From NCBI GenBank assembly GCA_964451935.1, contig CAYVKE010000021.1:1-33185 (forward strand): DNA of 33,185 nucleotides, given 5' to 3'. Under the pieces are notes generated by a model. That model was not told where the DNA came from. It did not search any database and saw only the letters and a program-made list of their open reading frames with translations. This DNA is from CALFXN01 sp964451935. GTDB taxonomy: Bacteria > Synergistota > Synergistia > Synergistales > Aminobacteriaceae. Shown here piece after piece: positions 24,699 through 32,453 of this stretch. Each line of letters starts with the position of its first letter. Within the stretch, counting starts at the first letter, position 1. A program made the position numbers and the translations under genes.

Positions 24699-26132
24699 CT
24701 AGGCAAGCTTGATGGACATGAAAAACTCTCTGTTCGATGCAGACTGCTTCAGTTTATCTATAATGAGGGACAGCGCCGCCGATTCGTCCACACTGACGAT
24801 GCGGCGCCGGAGAAGCCAGAGTTTGCCCAGGTCTTCCTCGCTGAAAAGGAGTTCCTCGCGCCGGGTTCCCGATTTCGTGATGTCGATGGCGGGAAAGACT
24901 CTCTGTTCCGCAAGTTTTCGGGACAGGTGAAGCTCCATGTTGCCCGTCCCCTTGAATTCCTCGTATATGACATCGTCCATTCTGCTCCCCGTATCGACGA
25001 GGGCCGTTCCGATGATCGTCAGACTTCCGCCCTCTTCGATATTCCGCGCCGCTCCGAAGAAGCGCTTCGGGAAATACAGCGCGGCGGGGTCCATGCCTCC
25101 GGAAAGCGTTCGTCCGGAGGGCGGCACGACGAGATTCGACGCTCGCGCAAGACGCGTAATGGAATCCAGAAGAAGGACGACGTCCTTGCCGGCTTCGACC
25201 AGACGCTTCGCCTTTTCCAGCGCAAGGTTGGCCACCCGCATATGCTCGTCGGCCGGCCGGTCGAACGTCGACGCGATGATCTCGCCGTCCACGGAGCGAG
25301 CCATGTCCGTCACTTCTTCGGGGCGTTCGTCGATGAGAAGAACCATCAGGATGATATCGGGATAGTTCTGCGTGATCGAGTTTGCGATTCGCTTGATCAG
25401 CGTGGTCTTTCCGGCTTTCGGGGGCGAAACCACAAGGGCGCGCTGTCCCTTGCCGATCGGGGAGAAGAGGTCCACGAGGCGGGTGGAAATTTCCTTCGGA
25501 TCCGTTTCGAGCGTCAACTTTTCGTCCGGGAAGATCGGGGTCAGCGCGCCGAACTGCGGGCGCTTCCTCGCGGCCTCGGGATCGGAAAAATTGACCATTT
25601 CCACCCGAAGCAGGGCTTCATAATGCTCCTGATCCTTCGGCGGCCGGACAAAACCCCAGATGACATCCCCGTTCCGCAGTCCGAAGCGCCGGATCTGCGA
25701 CGAGGAGACATACACGTCGTTGTCGCTCGGCAAAAGCCCCTTCGGACGCAAAAAGCCGTATCCTTCCGCCAGCACTTCGAGCGTTCCTCCGCCGAAGCGG
25801 AAGTTCATCGCGTCCGCCTGTGACTTCAGGATCGCGACGATCAAATCGTCTTTCCGGAGAGACGAAAAACCGGAAACGCCAAGATCCTTGGCGACTTTGC
25901 GAAGGTCGGAGATGATCTTCGGCGCAAGGCGCGAATAGGAATACTTCGGACGGGGCGCATTTCTGGAATCCGCCTCTCCCGCCGTCTCCACGACGACGCT
26001 CGGAGGAGGCGTTTCGCAGGGAGGCTCCGCCTGAACCGCGACGACCTCCTGCGCCTGATCGACGGCGACAGCCTTTTCCGCCGCCGCTGCCTTGGCCGAT
26101 TTGGACGACCTGGACGAACTCTTAACCGCCAT
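24699..26132 (-). CDS. rho: Transcription termination factor Rho
   Basis: Hexameric RNA-dependent helicase that ends transcription. A Lys- and Ala-rich extension (about 1-62) precedes the Rho N-terminal helical domain (SDLRKVAKDLGVSGFSSLRKDDL), the RNA-binding cold-shock-like domain (EGYGFLRP...VYVSSSQIRRFGLRNGD) and the ATPase core. Walker A is PPKAGKTT, followed by LIDERPEEVTDM, and Walker B with VLLLDSITRLARASN, then SGRTLSGG. The length of 477 is slightly above E. coli Rho (419) because of the extension. Its start overlaps the transaldolase stop by 11 nt. Confidence 0.97.
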   Translation of the reverse strand: MAVKSSSRSSKSAKAAAAEKAVAVDQAQEVVAVQAEPPCETPPPSVVVETAGEADSRNAPRPKYSYSRLAPKIISDLRKVAKDLGVSGFSSLRKDDLIVAILKSQADAMNFRFGGGTLEVLAEGYGFLRPKGLLPSDNDVYVSSSQIRRFGLRNGDVIWGFVRPPKDQEHYEALLRVEMVNFSDPEAARKRPQFGALTPIFPDEKLTLETDPKEISTRLVDLFSPIGKGQRALVVSPPKAGKTTLIKRIANSITQNYPDIILMVLLIDERPEEVTDMARSVDGEIIASTFDRPADEHMRVANLALEKAKRLVEAGKDVVLLLDSITRLARASNLVVPPSGRTLSGGMDPAALYFPKRFFGAARNIEEGGSLTIIGTALVDTGSRMDDVIYEEFKGTGNMELHLSRKLAEQRVFPAIDITKSGTRREELLFSEEDLGKLWLLRRRIVSVDESAALSLIIDKLKQSASNREFFMSIKLA

Positions 26133-26778
26133 GATTTTTCCGGTACCGATTCCAGTCTGTCATAAACGACTCGAGACCCCTTTCGGTCAATGGGTGGGAA
26201 TAACACTGCCTGAGCACCTTGAAAGGCACGGTAGCGATATCCGCTCCGGCGAGCGCGCACTCGAAAACATGCCGCGGGTGCCTGATGCTGGCCGCTATGA
26301 TCTTCGTATCGAGGTCGTGGACGGAGAAGAGTTCCGCGATATCCCGCACAAGTCCGACGCCGTCCTCGCCGATGTCGTCGAGACGGCCGACGAACGGACT
26401 GACATAGGACGCCCCCGCGCGAGCGGCGAGCAATGCCTGCTGGGGAGAAAAAACGAGAGTGACGTTCGTGGGAATTCCATCCTGGGAGAGAGTCCGTACG
26501 GCTGCGGTTCCTTCCGGAGTCATCGGAATCTTGACGACGATATTCGAAGCAAGCGACGCCAGTTTTTTCCCTTCCTCAATCATCTCGTTCGTCGCGGAAG
26601 ACGTCACTTCCGCGCTGACCGGACCGTTCACGAACCCCGCGATCGACTTCAGAAGCTCGAAAAAGTCGTCCCCTTCCCGCGACACCAGACTCGGATTGGT
26701 CGTTACGCCGGAAATGATCCCCCATGATTCCGCTGTTCGTATTTCGTCGATATTCGCCGTATCAATGAAAAATTCCAA
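26122..26778 (-). CDS. tal: Transaldolase-family protein (short type)
   Basis: A 218-residue single-domain barrel of the transaldolase/fructose-6-phosphate aldolase family. The Schiff-base Lys is K83 in VVKIPMT, and the N-terminal FIDTANIDEIR and GVTTNPSLV are family hallmarks. Short members act as pentose-phosphate transaldolases or cleave fructose 6-phosphate, and sequence alone does not separate these. It would cooperate with the split transketolase in non-oxidative pentose metabolism. The start is TTG at 26778 with AAGGA 9 nt upstream. Confidence 0.92.
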   Translation of the reverse strand: MEFFIDTANIDEIRTAESWGIISGVTTNPSLVSREGDDFFELLKSIAGFVNGPVSAEVTSSATNEMIEEGKKLASLASNIVVKIPMTPEGTAAVRTLSQDGIPTNVTLVFSPQQALLAARAGASYVSPFVGRLDDIGEDGVGLVRDIAELFSVHDLDTKIIAASIRHPRHVFECALAGADIATVPFKVLRQCYSHPLTERGLESFMTDWNRYRKNHGG

Positions 26779-26819
26779 TCTATCCCATCCTTACAGAAAG
26801 ATCGCTCGAAGCGCACTCG

Positions 26820-27269
26820 CTATCGATCGCCGGACACCACGAAACGCCCGTTCCAACGCACTCCCGAACCCGAAGCAATCCGCACCTCATACCCGCCCGA
26901 GGGAAGCGCAAAAGAATCCCTGAGGCTCAAACACAAACATTTCGTCCCCACTCCCGGAGCAAGGACGATTTCTTCACATTTTATGAGAGCACCGTCATGA
27001 AACCAGAGTATGCGCGCCGCACATCCGTTGTCGAGCGTTTCATAGCGAAACCTGAGACACAGAACCCGCGTGTTTCCGGGAAAAAGAAAAATGCCTTCCC
27101 GCGCAGCGGGAGGACGCAGCGTTTCGTCCCTGATATCCACACTATGAAAAACCAGACCGTCGTCTGTCGATCCCCTGCCGCTGCGCCGGATGCCGACGAA
27201 GGAAGAGACGACGAGCACAATGACGCTTCCGGTGAGAAGAAAAAAGAAGAGAAACCCGTTCTTGTTCAT
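26820..27269 (-). CDS. Membrane-anchored hypothetical protein
   Basis: About 149 residues. A single N-terminal helix (about 4-24, GFLFFFLLTGSVIVLVVSSF) anchors an extracytoplasmic beta-rich domain with RVLCLRFRYETL, ARILWFHDGALIKCEEIVL and a terminal GGYEVRIASGSGVRWNGRFVV. The last motif resembles the closing strands of an Ig-like sandwich. No family is recognised. The upstream ATG at 27293 lacks a ribosome site, so ATG at 27269 is preferred. It lies 41 nt before the transaldolase gene and is probably first in that transcript. Confidence 0.65.
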   Translation of the reverse strand: MNKNGFLFFFLLTGSVIVLVVSSFVGIRRSGRGSTDDGLVFHSVDIRDETLRPPAAREGIFLFPGNTRVLCLRFRYETLDNGCAARILWFHDGALIKCEEIVLAPGVGTKCLCLSLRDSFALPSGGYEVRIASGSGVRWNGRFVVSGDR

Positions 27270-27360
27270 TATACATACCGCCCCGGAAAACATACAAGCG
27301 GAACGCCACCCGCCGGTAAAAGCAGGGGATAATCACGGCGCGCCCGGCGTTACGCAGCAC

Positions 27361-27389
27361 ACTGTATCATGAATGGATTCAAATCACAA
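27361..27389 (-). promoter_or_regulatory. Possible promoter of the tal-rho operon
   Basis: On the minus strand TTGTGA (27389-27384) and TACAGT (27366-27361) are 17 bp apart. It lies about 90 bp upstream of the first gene. Each box matches the consensus at 4 of 6 positions, so the call is tentative. Confidence 0.4.
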
Positions 27390-27423
27390 ATGCGAGTTCA
27401 GCGTCCGGGATCGAGACCGCCGT

Positions 27424-27446
27424 AAAAAAACGCTCCGAAACGGGCG
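27424..27446 (-). terminator. Intrinsic terminator of the pfkA-DUF4392 operon
   Basis: On the minus strand CGCCCG and CGGAGCG form a short stem with a TTT loop and one bulged A, followed by seven T (27430-27424). It begins 8 nt after the stop of the DUF4392 gene. Confidence 0.65.
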
Positions 27447-27453
27447 CCTCCCG

Positions 27454-28410
27454 TCAGTCCGGGCGTCGGGAGTTTTTTTCGCAAAGGGAGAACAGCGTGC
27501 GAACGACGCGCATCGTCTCTTCCGGCGGGAAACCATCGACCGACAGTCCGGGACGTCGCGTAACGCCGTCGACGACTCCCATATCGCGCATCGCTTCCAG
27601 AAGGGACATCTCTTCCCGCTCGCTGTGTCCAAGCCATCTCCCCGCGCGTCCCGAAAGCCCCGCCGCAAGGGCGTACGCGCCCCACGTCGACACGTCCACC
27701 GGGATCGCGCATGTCGCGGGAACGACGGAACAGCACGGAAAATACGAAGGGATCAGAGCGGCGAGACGGTCCGCAAAAAAGCCCATCCCCGCCTCGTTGC
27801 CGCCGTCGCCTACCGCCAGGACCGGGATGCCGCTCCCAAGAACCGCAGAGGCTGCGTCGTCCAGCGGAACGACCCATGAAGAGACATCCTCGCATCGCAT
27901 ATTGTAATATCGCCCGTCCGAAGCCCGACCGACCCGTTCAACATACACGAGAAGATCGAAGGATTCGGAAAGCAGCGCCTCCGGCGAATCCGCCCGAAGA
28001 ACGGACGGCCCGCCGATTCTCCTGCTGCATGCCGCAACCGCGTCGAAGCAGGACGAATCGGTCGCGAGACGAACATCCTTCCCGAGCCGGAGAAGCGCCC
28101 TTCCGAGCACGACGCTTCCCCCCGGACCGTCCGTCTCGGGCGCCATGCACGATGGGATGAAAAACCCCGTCACGATGACGATGCGATTCGCCCGGAACAG
28201 AAGGTCGACCGCCAGTTCGAAAAGACTCGCCTCGCACAGCGCAGTCACGCCCCGCCCCGCCCCGCCCGAAGCGACGAGGGAAACCAGCGATTCGGCGACC
28301 CCTTCCGGAAGGCTTCCGACGCACGCCCCATCTGAACCGCCGGACATTGCGCCGCTCCCCGACATCGGTGAGACGGCCGGCGCGCCGAACGAATCGTCAG
28401 AGCGTATCAT
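27454..28410 (-). CDS. DUF4392 protein, glutamate cyclase-like
   Basis: About 318 residues. The domain matches DUF4392, the domain of mitochondrial D-glutamate cyclase, which converts D-glutamate to 5-oxo-D-proline. Recognisable blocks are IVIVTGFFIPSCMAPETDGPGG, LLVYVERVGRASDGRYYNMR, LAVGDGGNEAGMG and RPGLSVDGFPPEE. No signal peptide is seen, so it is cytoplasmic. The ATG at 28410 overlaps the pfkA stop (ATGA). The far upstream start of the open frame is unlikely. The substrate in bacteria is not established, so D-glutamate handling, which would touch wall precursor supply, is inference. Confidence 0.8.
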   Translation of the reverse strand: MIRSDDSFGAPAVSPMSGSGAMSGGSDGACVGSLPEGVAESLVSLVASGGAGRGVTALCEASLFELAVDLLFRANRIVIVTGFFIPSCMAPETDGPGGSVVLGRALLRLGKDVRLATDSSCFDAVAACSRRIGGPSVLRADSPEALLSESFDLLVYVERVGRASDGRYYNMRCEDVSSWVVPLDDAASAVLGSGIPVLAVGDGGNEAGMGFFADRLAALIPSYFPCCSVVPATCAIPVDVSTWGAYALAAGLSGRAGRWLGHSEREEMSLLEAMRDMGVVDGVTRRPGLSVDGFPPEETMRVVRTLFSLCEKNSRRPD

Positions 28411-29372
28411 ATGCTCAGTTTTTCCACGAGTTCCAGAAGCTCGGGATTCAGAAGCTTGCGCTCCTTCCACGCCCGTTCCAGCGGGCGCAGCTCCATGGCG
28501 TTGTTGAGGCACCCGACCATGCCGCCCGTCTTGCCCTCAAGCATGGACTCCACGGCGAAAGCTCCCATGCGGGAGGCGAGAATCGCATCCCGCGCCGTGG
28601 GACTTCCGCCCCTCTGGAGGTATCCGAGCACCGTTATCCGCGCGTCGTATCCTCCGGTGTCCTTGAGCTGGTCCCGAAGCTCCGTTGCGGACATGGCCCC
28701 CTCGGCGAGGATGATCAGCGAATGCGTCTTGCCGCGGCGCTTCGAGTAGTGCAGACGGTCGCAGAGCTTGCCGATATCGAAGGGCAGCTCCGGGACGATC
28801 AGGTATTCCGCTCCCCCCGCGACGGCCGCTTCGAGCGCGAGAAAGCCCGAATCGCGCCCCATGACCTCGACGATGAACAGGCGATCGTGGCTGCTTGCGG
28901 TGTCCCGAAGTTTCATGACCGCCTCGAGCGCTGTATTGATGGCCGTATCGAACCCGATCGTTTCGTCCGTTCCGGCGATGTCGTTGTCGATCGTCCCGGG
29001 AACCCCGATCACCGGGATGCCTTTCTCCGCAAGCGTCAGCGCCCCCCGGAACGAACCGTCTCCTCCGATGATCACGAGTCCGTCGATGTAGTGCTCCGCC
29101 ATGCGCGCAACGGCTTCGTCGCGGCCTTCGGGCGTCTTGAACCGCTCGCTCCTGGCCGTGCGGAGGATCGTTCCGCCTCTGTGGAGAATGCCGCCGACGG
29201 ACGCGGGCGTGAGTTCCTGAAACGCGCCGTCCATGAGTCCCTCGAATCCCCTGATGACTCCCACGGCTTCGACATTGTGATAGATTGCGGTCCGCGCGAC
29301 GGCGCGAATGGCCGCGTTCATTCCGGGCGCGTCCCCCCCGCTGGTCAGGACCGCGATGCGTTTCATCTCCAC
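28407..29372 (-). CDS. pfkA: 6-phosphofructokinase, ATP type
   Basis: Phosphorylates fructose 6-phosphate in glycolysis. About 321 residues. TSGGDAPGMNAAIRA starts the protein, and GGDGSFRGA and PGTIDNDIAGTD hold the catalytic Asp. The Gly residues in GGDG and PGTIDND match the ATP-using class, as PPi-dependent enzymes have Asp and Lys there. MGRDSGFLAL and the C-terminal GYLQRGGSPTARD follow. The start is GTG at 29372 with GGAGGG 8 nt upstream. An ATG at 29366 lacks proper spacing. Confidence 0.95.
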   Translation of the reverse strand: MEMKRIAVLTSGGDAPGMNAAIRAVARTAIYHNVEAVGVIRGFEGLMDGAFQELTPASVGGILHRGGTILRTARSERFKTPEGRDEAVARMAEHYIDGLVIIGGDGSFRGALTLAEKGIPVIGVPGTIDNDIAGTDETIGFDTAINTALEAVMKLRDTASSHDRLFIVEVMGRDSGFLALEAAVAGGAEYLIVPELPFDIGKLCDRLHYSKRRGKTHSLIILAEGAMSATELRDQLKDTGGYDARITVLGYLQRGGSPTARDAILASRMGAFAVESMLEGKTGGMVGCLNNAMELRPLERAWKERKLLNPELLELVEKLSI

Positions 29373-29415
29373 GGGTCGTTCCCTCCTCATGTCTCGGACT
29401 ATCCCACAGGAATGC

Positions 29416-29445
29416 ATTGTACGGCCTCATCGCCTTCCGGCGCAA
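29416..29445 (-). promoter_or_regulatory. Promoter of pfkA
   Basis: On the minus strand TTGCGC (29445-29440) and TACAAT (29421-29416) are 18 bp apart. The predicted start lies about 37 nt before the GTG start. It sits immediately after the terminator of the upstream gene. Confidence 0.6.
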
Positions 29446-29451
29446 GCATAC

Positions 29452-29485
29452 AAAAAAGCCCCCGAATCCGTCGCGATCCGGAGGC
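29452..29485 (-). terminator. Intrinsic terminator after the secreted coiled-coil gene
   Basis: On the minus strand an 11-bp stem, GCCTCCGGATC with GATTCGGGGGC including G-T pairs, closes a short loop and is followed by six T ending at 29452. It begins 18 nt after the stop of the gene at 29503. Confidence 0.85.
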
Positions 29486-29502
29486 ATGCATTCCGAAACG
29501 AA

Positions 29503-30285
29503 CTACTGCTTCTGCAGCTCATCCACCCGCTGCTGGATCGTTTGAAGCTCCCGGTCGAGTCCCGTAATCTGGTTTTCGAGGTCTTTCTTCTGGTCCGAGA
29601 GCTTTTTGATGCGCGCTATCAAGCGGTCGAGTTCGAGCTGCGAGGCGGCCTTTCCCTGATAGAGCTTCTGGGGGTTGTCCTTGTAGACGTCCCAAAGAAA
29701 TTTTATGTCATTTTTCAGAAAATTATGGATGCCATTATTCAATTTTAACTGAATCGTTCTAGCTCCCTCAAGGTACGACTTCCCCGTCTTGGAATCAAAT
29801 TTCGGAAACTGGACCATGCCCTCACGCTTGCCCTGAAGCTTGAAATTGAAGCGTTTATCGTAGTCGACGGGGGTCAGTTTTTTGCTTCCAATCCAGAGTT
29901 CAACCTGCTCGTCGAACGGCGCCATATGCATCGACGGTCCGTTGTTGTTGAACTCAATCATGAACGGGATCGTTTCGTTCAGGTTCAACGTCTTGAGCAA
30001 ATTATACTTGTACCGCTCCAGTTCGTCCGCCGTCCACATGTTCTTCTGGGCTTCGTTGTTGAGGAGCGCTTCAATGTATTCTCCGGAATAGTAAACAACC
30101 TTCACCTCAAGACGTCCCAAATCGCCGGGTTCCGTATATGTGCCTTTTCGCTCCCACTTCGACATGGTCTCCTGGAAAGAAGACGCCGCAGCAACAATAT
30201 CCGCCGACAAAAGGGCCAAAGACAATACAAAGATGACACAACATACGGAAAAGCCACCAGTAAAAATTCTTTTTGTTCGTATCAC
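29503..30285 (-). CDS. Secreted protein with conserved N-terminal domain and C-terminal coiled coil
   Basis: About 260 residues with a signal peptide ending near VAAA (residue 34). Residues about 45-175 carry the same domain as the protein at 18246-19433: VVYYSGEYIEALL, ADELERYKYNLLKTL, ETIPFM, MAPFDEQVELWIG, DYDKRFNFKLQG, GMVQFPK. The C-terminus (about 215-260) is a heptad coiled coil (LIARIKKLSDQKKDLENQI) ending RVDELQKQ. GTG at 30285 has AAGGAGG 6 nt upstream, the best start in the frame. It lies just after the SLH porin gene but between two terminators, so it is a single-gene unit. Function unknown, likely periplasmic or outer-membrane linked. Confidence 0.8.
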   Translation of the reverse strand: MIRTKRIFTGGFSVCCVIFVLSLALLSADIVAAASSFQETMSKWERKGTYTEPGDLGRLEVKVVYYSGEYIEALLNNEAQKNMWTADELERYKYNLLKTLNLNETIPFMIEFNNNGPSMHMAPFDEQVELWIGSKKLTPVDYDKRFNFKLQGKREGMVQFPKFDSKTGKSYLEGARTIQLKLNNGIHNFLKNDIKFLWDVYKDNPQKLYQGKAASQLELDRLIARIKKLSDQKKDLENQITGLDRELQTIQQRVDELQKQ

Positions 30286-30342
30286 ATTTTGCCTCCTTGT
30301 TGTCCCTCGTCTATTCTCGGGGTGTATTTGCCGGGTAATTTC

Positions 30343-30351
30343 ATGATAGCA
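30343..30351 (-). promoter_or_regulatory. Possible extended -10 promoter of the secreted coiled-coil gene
   Basis: TGCTATCAT on the minus strand (30351-30343) is an extended -10 element with a weak -35 region. It would give a leader of about 50 nt before the GTG at 30285. Confidence 0.4.
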
Positions 30352-30377
30352 CAAAGCGACGCAGAATAATAAAGCAA

Positions 30378-30411
30378 AAGAGCGGAAAACCCTTTAGGGT
30401 TTTCCGCTCTT
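30378..30411 (-). terminator. Strong intrinsic terminator of the SLH porin gene
   Basis: A perfect 15-bp stem (30397-30411 with 30378-30392) closes a TAAA loop. On the minus strand it is followed by an interrupted T-rich tract (TTGCTTTATTATT). It lies 15 nt after the porin stop. Its strength fits a highly expressed gene. Confidence 0.9.
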
Positions 30412-30426
30412 GATTTGATCCCAGAA

Positions 30427-31953
30427 CTAGAAGGCGACCTGCGTCCGGAACCGGATCATGTTGTCATCCGGCTTTGTCCAATTTACGGTTTCGCTGTAAT
30501 CAATCTTGTCATAGAGCAACTCAAAGAACAGAGCAGGAGTATAGTAATAACGAACACCGAACATATAGCTTGTCACATCGGTAAAATTCGGGCTGTTCGC
30601 TACGTCGTAATCAACATTGACATAACGAAGGAAAGTCGTAAACTGATCGTTCCACTTCTGGCTGGCGCCAACATGAATATACGTCAGCTCACTGTTTCTA
30701 TCGGGCCGGGTGATGAAAGGCACCACGCCGTCAGAATAGTAACCAGCGCCCGGTCCTTCAACATAATTGAGGAAGGAGTTCTGCGACGCGAAAGACGCAT
30801 CCCACTTGCTGTACTCAAGCCAGAGGCTGGTGAACTTGAGCGCATCCTGCTTCACATCGACAATGGCCTTCCAAGCCTTGGGAGAATCGCCACCAGCAAG
30901 AACACCGGCGTTGACATCCCACTTTTCAGCCGCATACATACCCTTGAAAGCGATATCCTTTGTGAAGTTCACTGCAAAATCAGCGTACCAGACAGTCACA
31001 TCAACCGCATCTTCAAACGACGTGGGCGTATTGGCGGCGTTATCATTCTGCGCATCACGATAAATTCCGCTCAGCGCAAAACGGAACGTTTCGTTGAAAT
31101 TGAAATTCGCACGAGCAAGGAACCAGTTGGCTTCTTTGGCGCTCAGCACGTTGTTAACATACACGCCGTCATCATGCGCAGCGATGAAATGGAAATCGCC
31201 CATGCCAAACTGCTTGTCGAACGCCATTCCCTGGAAACGATAATCCAAGAACCACGAATCATCGCCGAAATTCGGCTCATAGAGCCCCGCGTCCAATTCC
31301 CAGTCGGTTCCGTTCAGCTTACCAAAACGACCGGTGATATCCCACGGAAACTTGACAGTGATGTAATTTTCGACCCACTGGACAGCCTGGCCGCGAGCAG
31401 CGCCGCCATCATTTCTCCGAAGCCGGGCGCGATAGGAAACCTTATCATCAATCTTCTTGACAAGCTGGAGATAGTTAGAAGGAGTACGAAGGACGTTATC
31501 AGCATCACCCGTCGTATACTGCCCCTGGTCCTCGCCGCCGAATCTCCAGTCCATACGGAAGGATCCGGTAAGCTTCCATCCGCCGATGTCGGACTCAAGC
31601 TGCGCGACTCTCTTGTCGATCTTGTCGACCTTGACGCCGAGGGCATCGAGTTCGTCCTTGAATTCGACAACGAGCTTTTTCAGCATCTCGACATCCTGCT
31701 TGCTGGCCTTGGTCATATCGACGACAGCCAGAGCGCGGGCGAGAGCGGAAGCCATTTCGTAGCGGGTCGTGGGCTGGTTGCCCTTGTAGGTGCCATCCGG
31801 ATAGCCGGAAAGGACGCCCTTCGCGGCAAGCTGTCCGATTGCGTCATACGCCCAGTGATTCATGGGAACGTCCATAAACGGATTCGCTGCAAGCGCCGGC
31901 ACGGCGAAAGCGGCGAGGGCGACAACTGCGAGAACTACTGCAAACTTCTTCAT
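30427..31953 (-). CDS. SLH-domain outer-membrane porin
   Basis: About 508 residues. A signal peptide ends at ALA (residue 22). One SLH domain follows (about 25-78, NPFMDVPMNHWAYDAIGQLA, YPDGTYKGNQPTTRYEMA), then a coiled-coil stalk (about 81-122, MLKKLVVEFKDELDALGVKV) and a large beta-rich part ending in Phe (RFRTQVAF), the usual signal for outer-membrane barrel insertion. This is the layout of OmpM/Slp-type proteins, which form pores and tether the outer membrane to a modified wall polymer through the SLH domain. csaB in this window would supply the pyruvyl ligand (inference). ATG at 31953 has AAGGGGG about 10 nt upstream. The gene is visibly lower in GC than its neighbours. Confidence 0.92.
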   Translation of the reverse strand: MKKFAVVLAVVALAAFAVPALAANPFMDVPMNHWAYDAIGQLAAKGVLSGYPDGTYKGNQPTTRYEMASALARALAVVDMTKASKQDVEMLKKLVVEFKDELDALGVKVDKIDKRVAQLESDIGGWKLTGSFRMDWRFGGEDQGQYTTGDADNVLRTPSNYLQLVKKIDDKVSYRARLRRNDGGAARGQAVQWVENYITVKFPWDITGRFGKLNGTDWELDAGLYEPNFGDDSWFLDYRFQGMAFDKQFGMGDFHFIAAHDDGVYVNNVLSAKEANWFLARANFNFNETFRFALSGIYRDAQNDNAANTPTSFEDAVDVTVWYADFAVNFTKDIAFKGMYAAEKWDVNAGVLAGGDSPKAWKAIVDVKQDALKFTSLWLEYSKWDASFASQNSFLNYVEGPGAGYYSDGVVPFITRPDRNSELTYIHVGASQKWNDQFTTFLRYVNVDYDVANSPNFTDVTSYMFGVRYYYTPALFFELLYDKIDYSETVNWTKPDDNMIRFRTQVAF

Positions 31954-32288
31954 TATTGTGTAACCCCCTTGGTTGAAATATGATATATATTCGCGGCTTT
32001 CGGACACTTCCGCTTGGGGGGTCGGGAAAAGTTTCCACGTTTCCTTTTTCCGTACATCCCTTCGCTTCGTTGTCTTCCGGTCCGCCTTCCTAATCCGCTC
32101 GTCCTTTTTGGCTCGGGGGTTGCACCTCCTTTCGCGCCTTCGGGAGTCCCCGCGGATGTAGAAGCAAAATCCAAGGTTATATTGTCAAAGAACAACTGAT
32201 CCGGTTCATGCCTGCACATAGGAACTTCATGAAGCGCCGGATCCGGGATCGGTAATTTTACCCAGAAGCACCATCCCTCATACAACCG
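31954..32288 (-). promoter_or_regulatory. Long untranslated leader of the SLH porin mRNA
   Basis: About 335 nt separate the predicted transcript start (near 32288) from the porin ATG. The stretch is strongly purine-rich on the coding strand, contains a perfect 10-nt Shine-Dalgarno match with no start codon behind it, and has no convincing gene. It may stabilise the mRNA, bind a regulator or pause ribosomes. No known riboswitch class was recognised. Confidence 0.5.
32123..32132 (-). promoter_or_regulatory. Perfect Shine-Dalgarno sequence in the porin leader
   Basis: AAAGGAGGTG on the minus strand is a full 10-nt complement of the usual 16S rRNA 3' end. No ATG, GTG or TTG follows at 5-12 nt. 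It lies about 170 nt upstream of the porin start. Confidence 0.5.
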
Positions 32289-32294
32289 ACGTGG

Positions 32295-32323
32295 AGTATA
32301 CTACACGCCTTTGCGACGTGCAA
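32295..32323 (-). promoter_or_regulatory. Promoter of the SLH porin gene
   Basis: On the minus strand TTGCAC (32323-32318) and TATACT (32300-32295) are exactly 17 bp apart. This is the best sigma-70-type promoter upstream of the porin and sets the long leader. Confidence 0.65.
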
Positions 32324-32414
32324 GCAGGTCTTTCGAAAATCGGCGGCCAATTACCCGCAACGGGGCAATTTCGGGCGAAGGGAGCCGTGTGGGAATATCG
32401 GCATCATGACCTAG

Positions 32415-32453
32415 CCCCGGCTGATTGGCAATTCAATTGCCAATCAGCCGGGG
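32415..32453. repeat. 39-bp near-perfect palindrome
   Basis: Two 19-nt arms (32415-32433 and 32435-32453) are exact inverse complements around a single C at 32434. No T-run follows on either strand, so it is not a normal terminator. It lies between the porin promoter and the ATPase start, and its right arm contains the predicted -35 box of the ATPase gene, which suggests an operator. A remnant of a mobile element end is the alternative. Confidence 0.9.

Noticed and set aside
27448..27479. Plus-strand CTCCCG...CGGGAG stem followed by seven T
   Set aside because: It looks like a terminator, but no plus-strand gene lies upstream for more than 11 kb and the sequence is inside the 3' end of the DUF4392 gene.
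31953..32285. A 110-codon open frame covering the porin leader and ending as TAATG on the porin start
   Set aside because: It starts with TTG at the predicted transcript start without a ribosome site. Its codon choice lacks the GC-rich third positions of neighbouring genes, and the product is rich in Arg, Gly and Lys without recognisable features. It is more likely a chance frame in a purine-rich leader.
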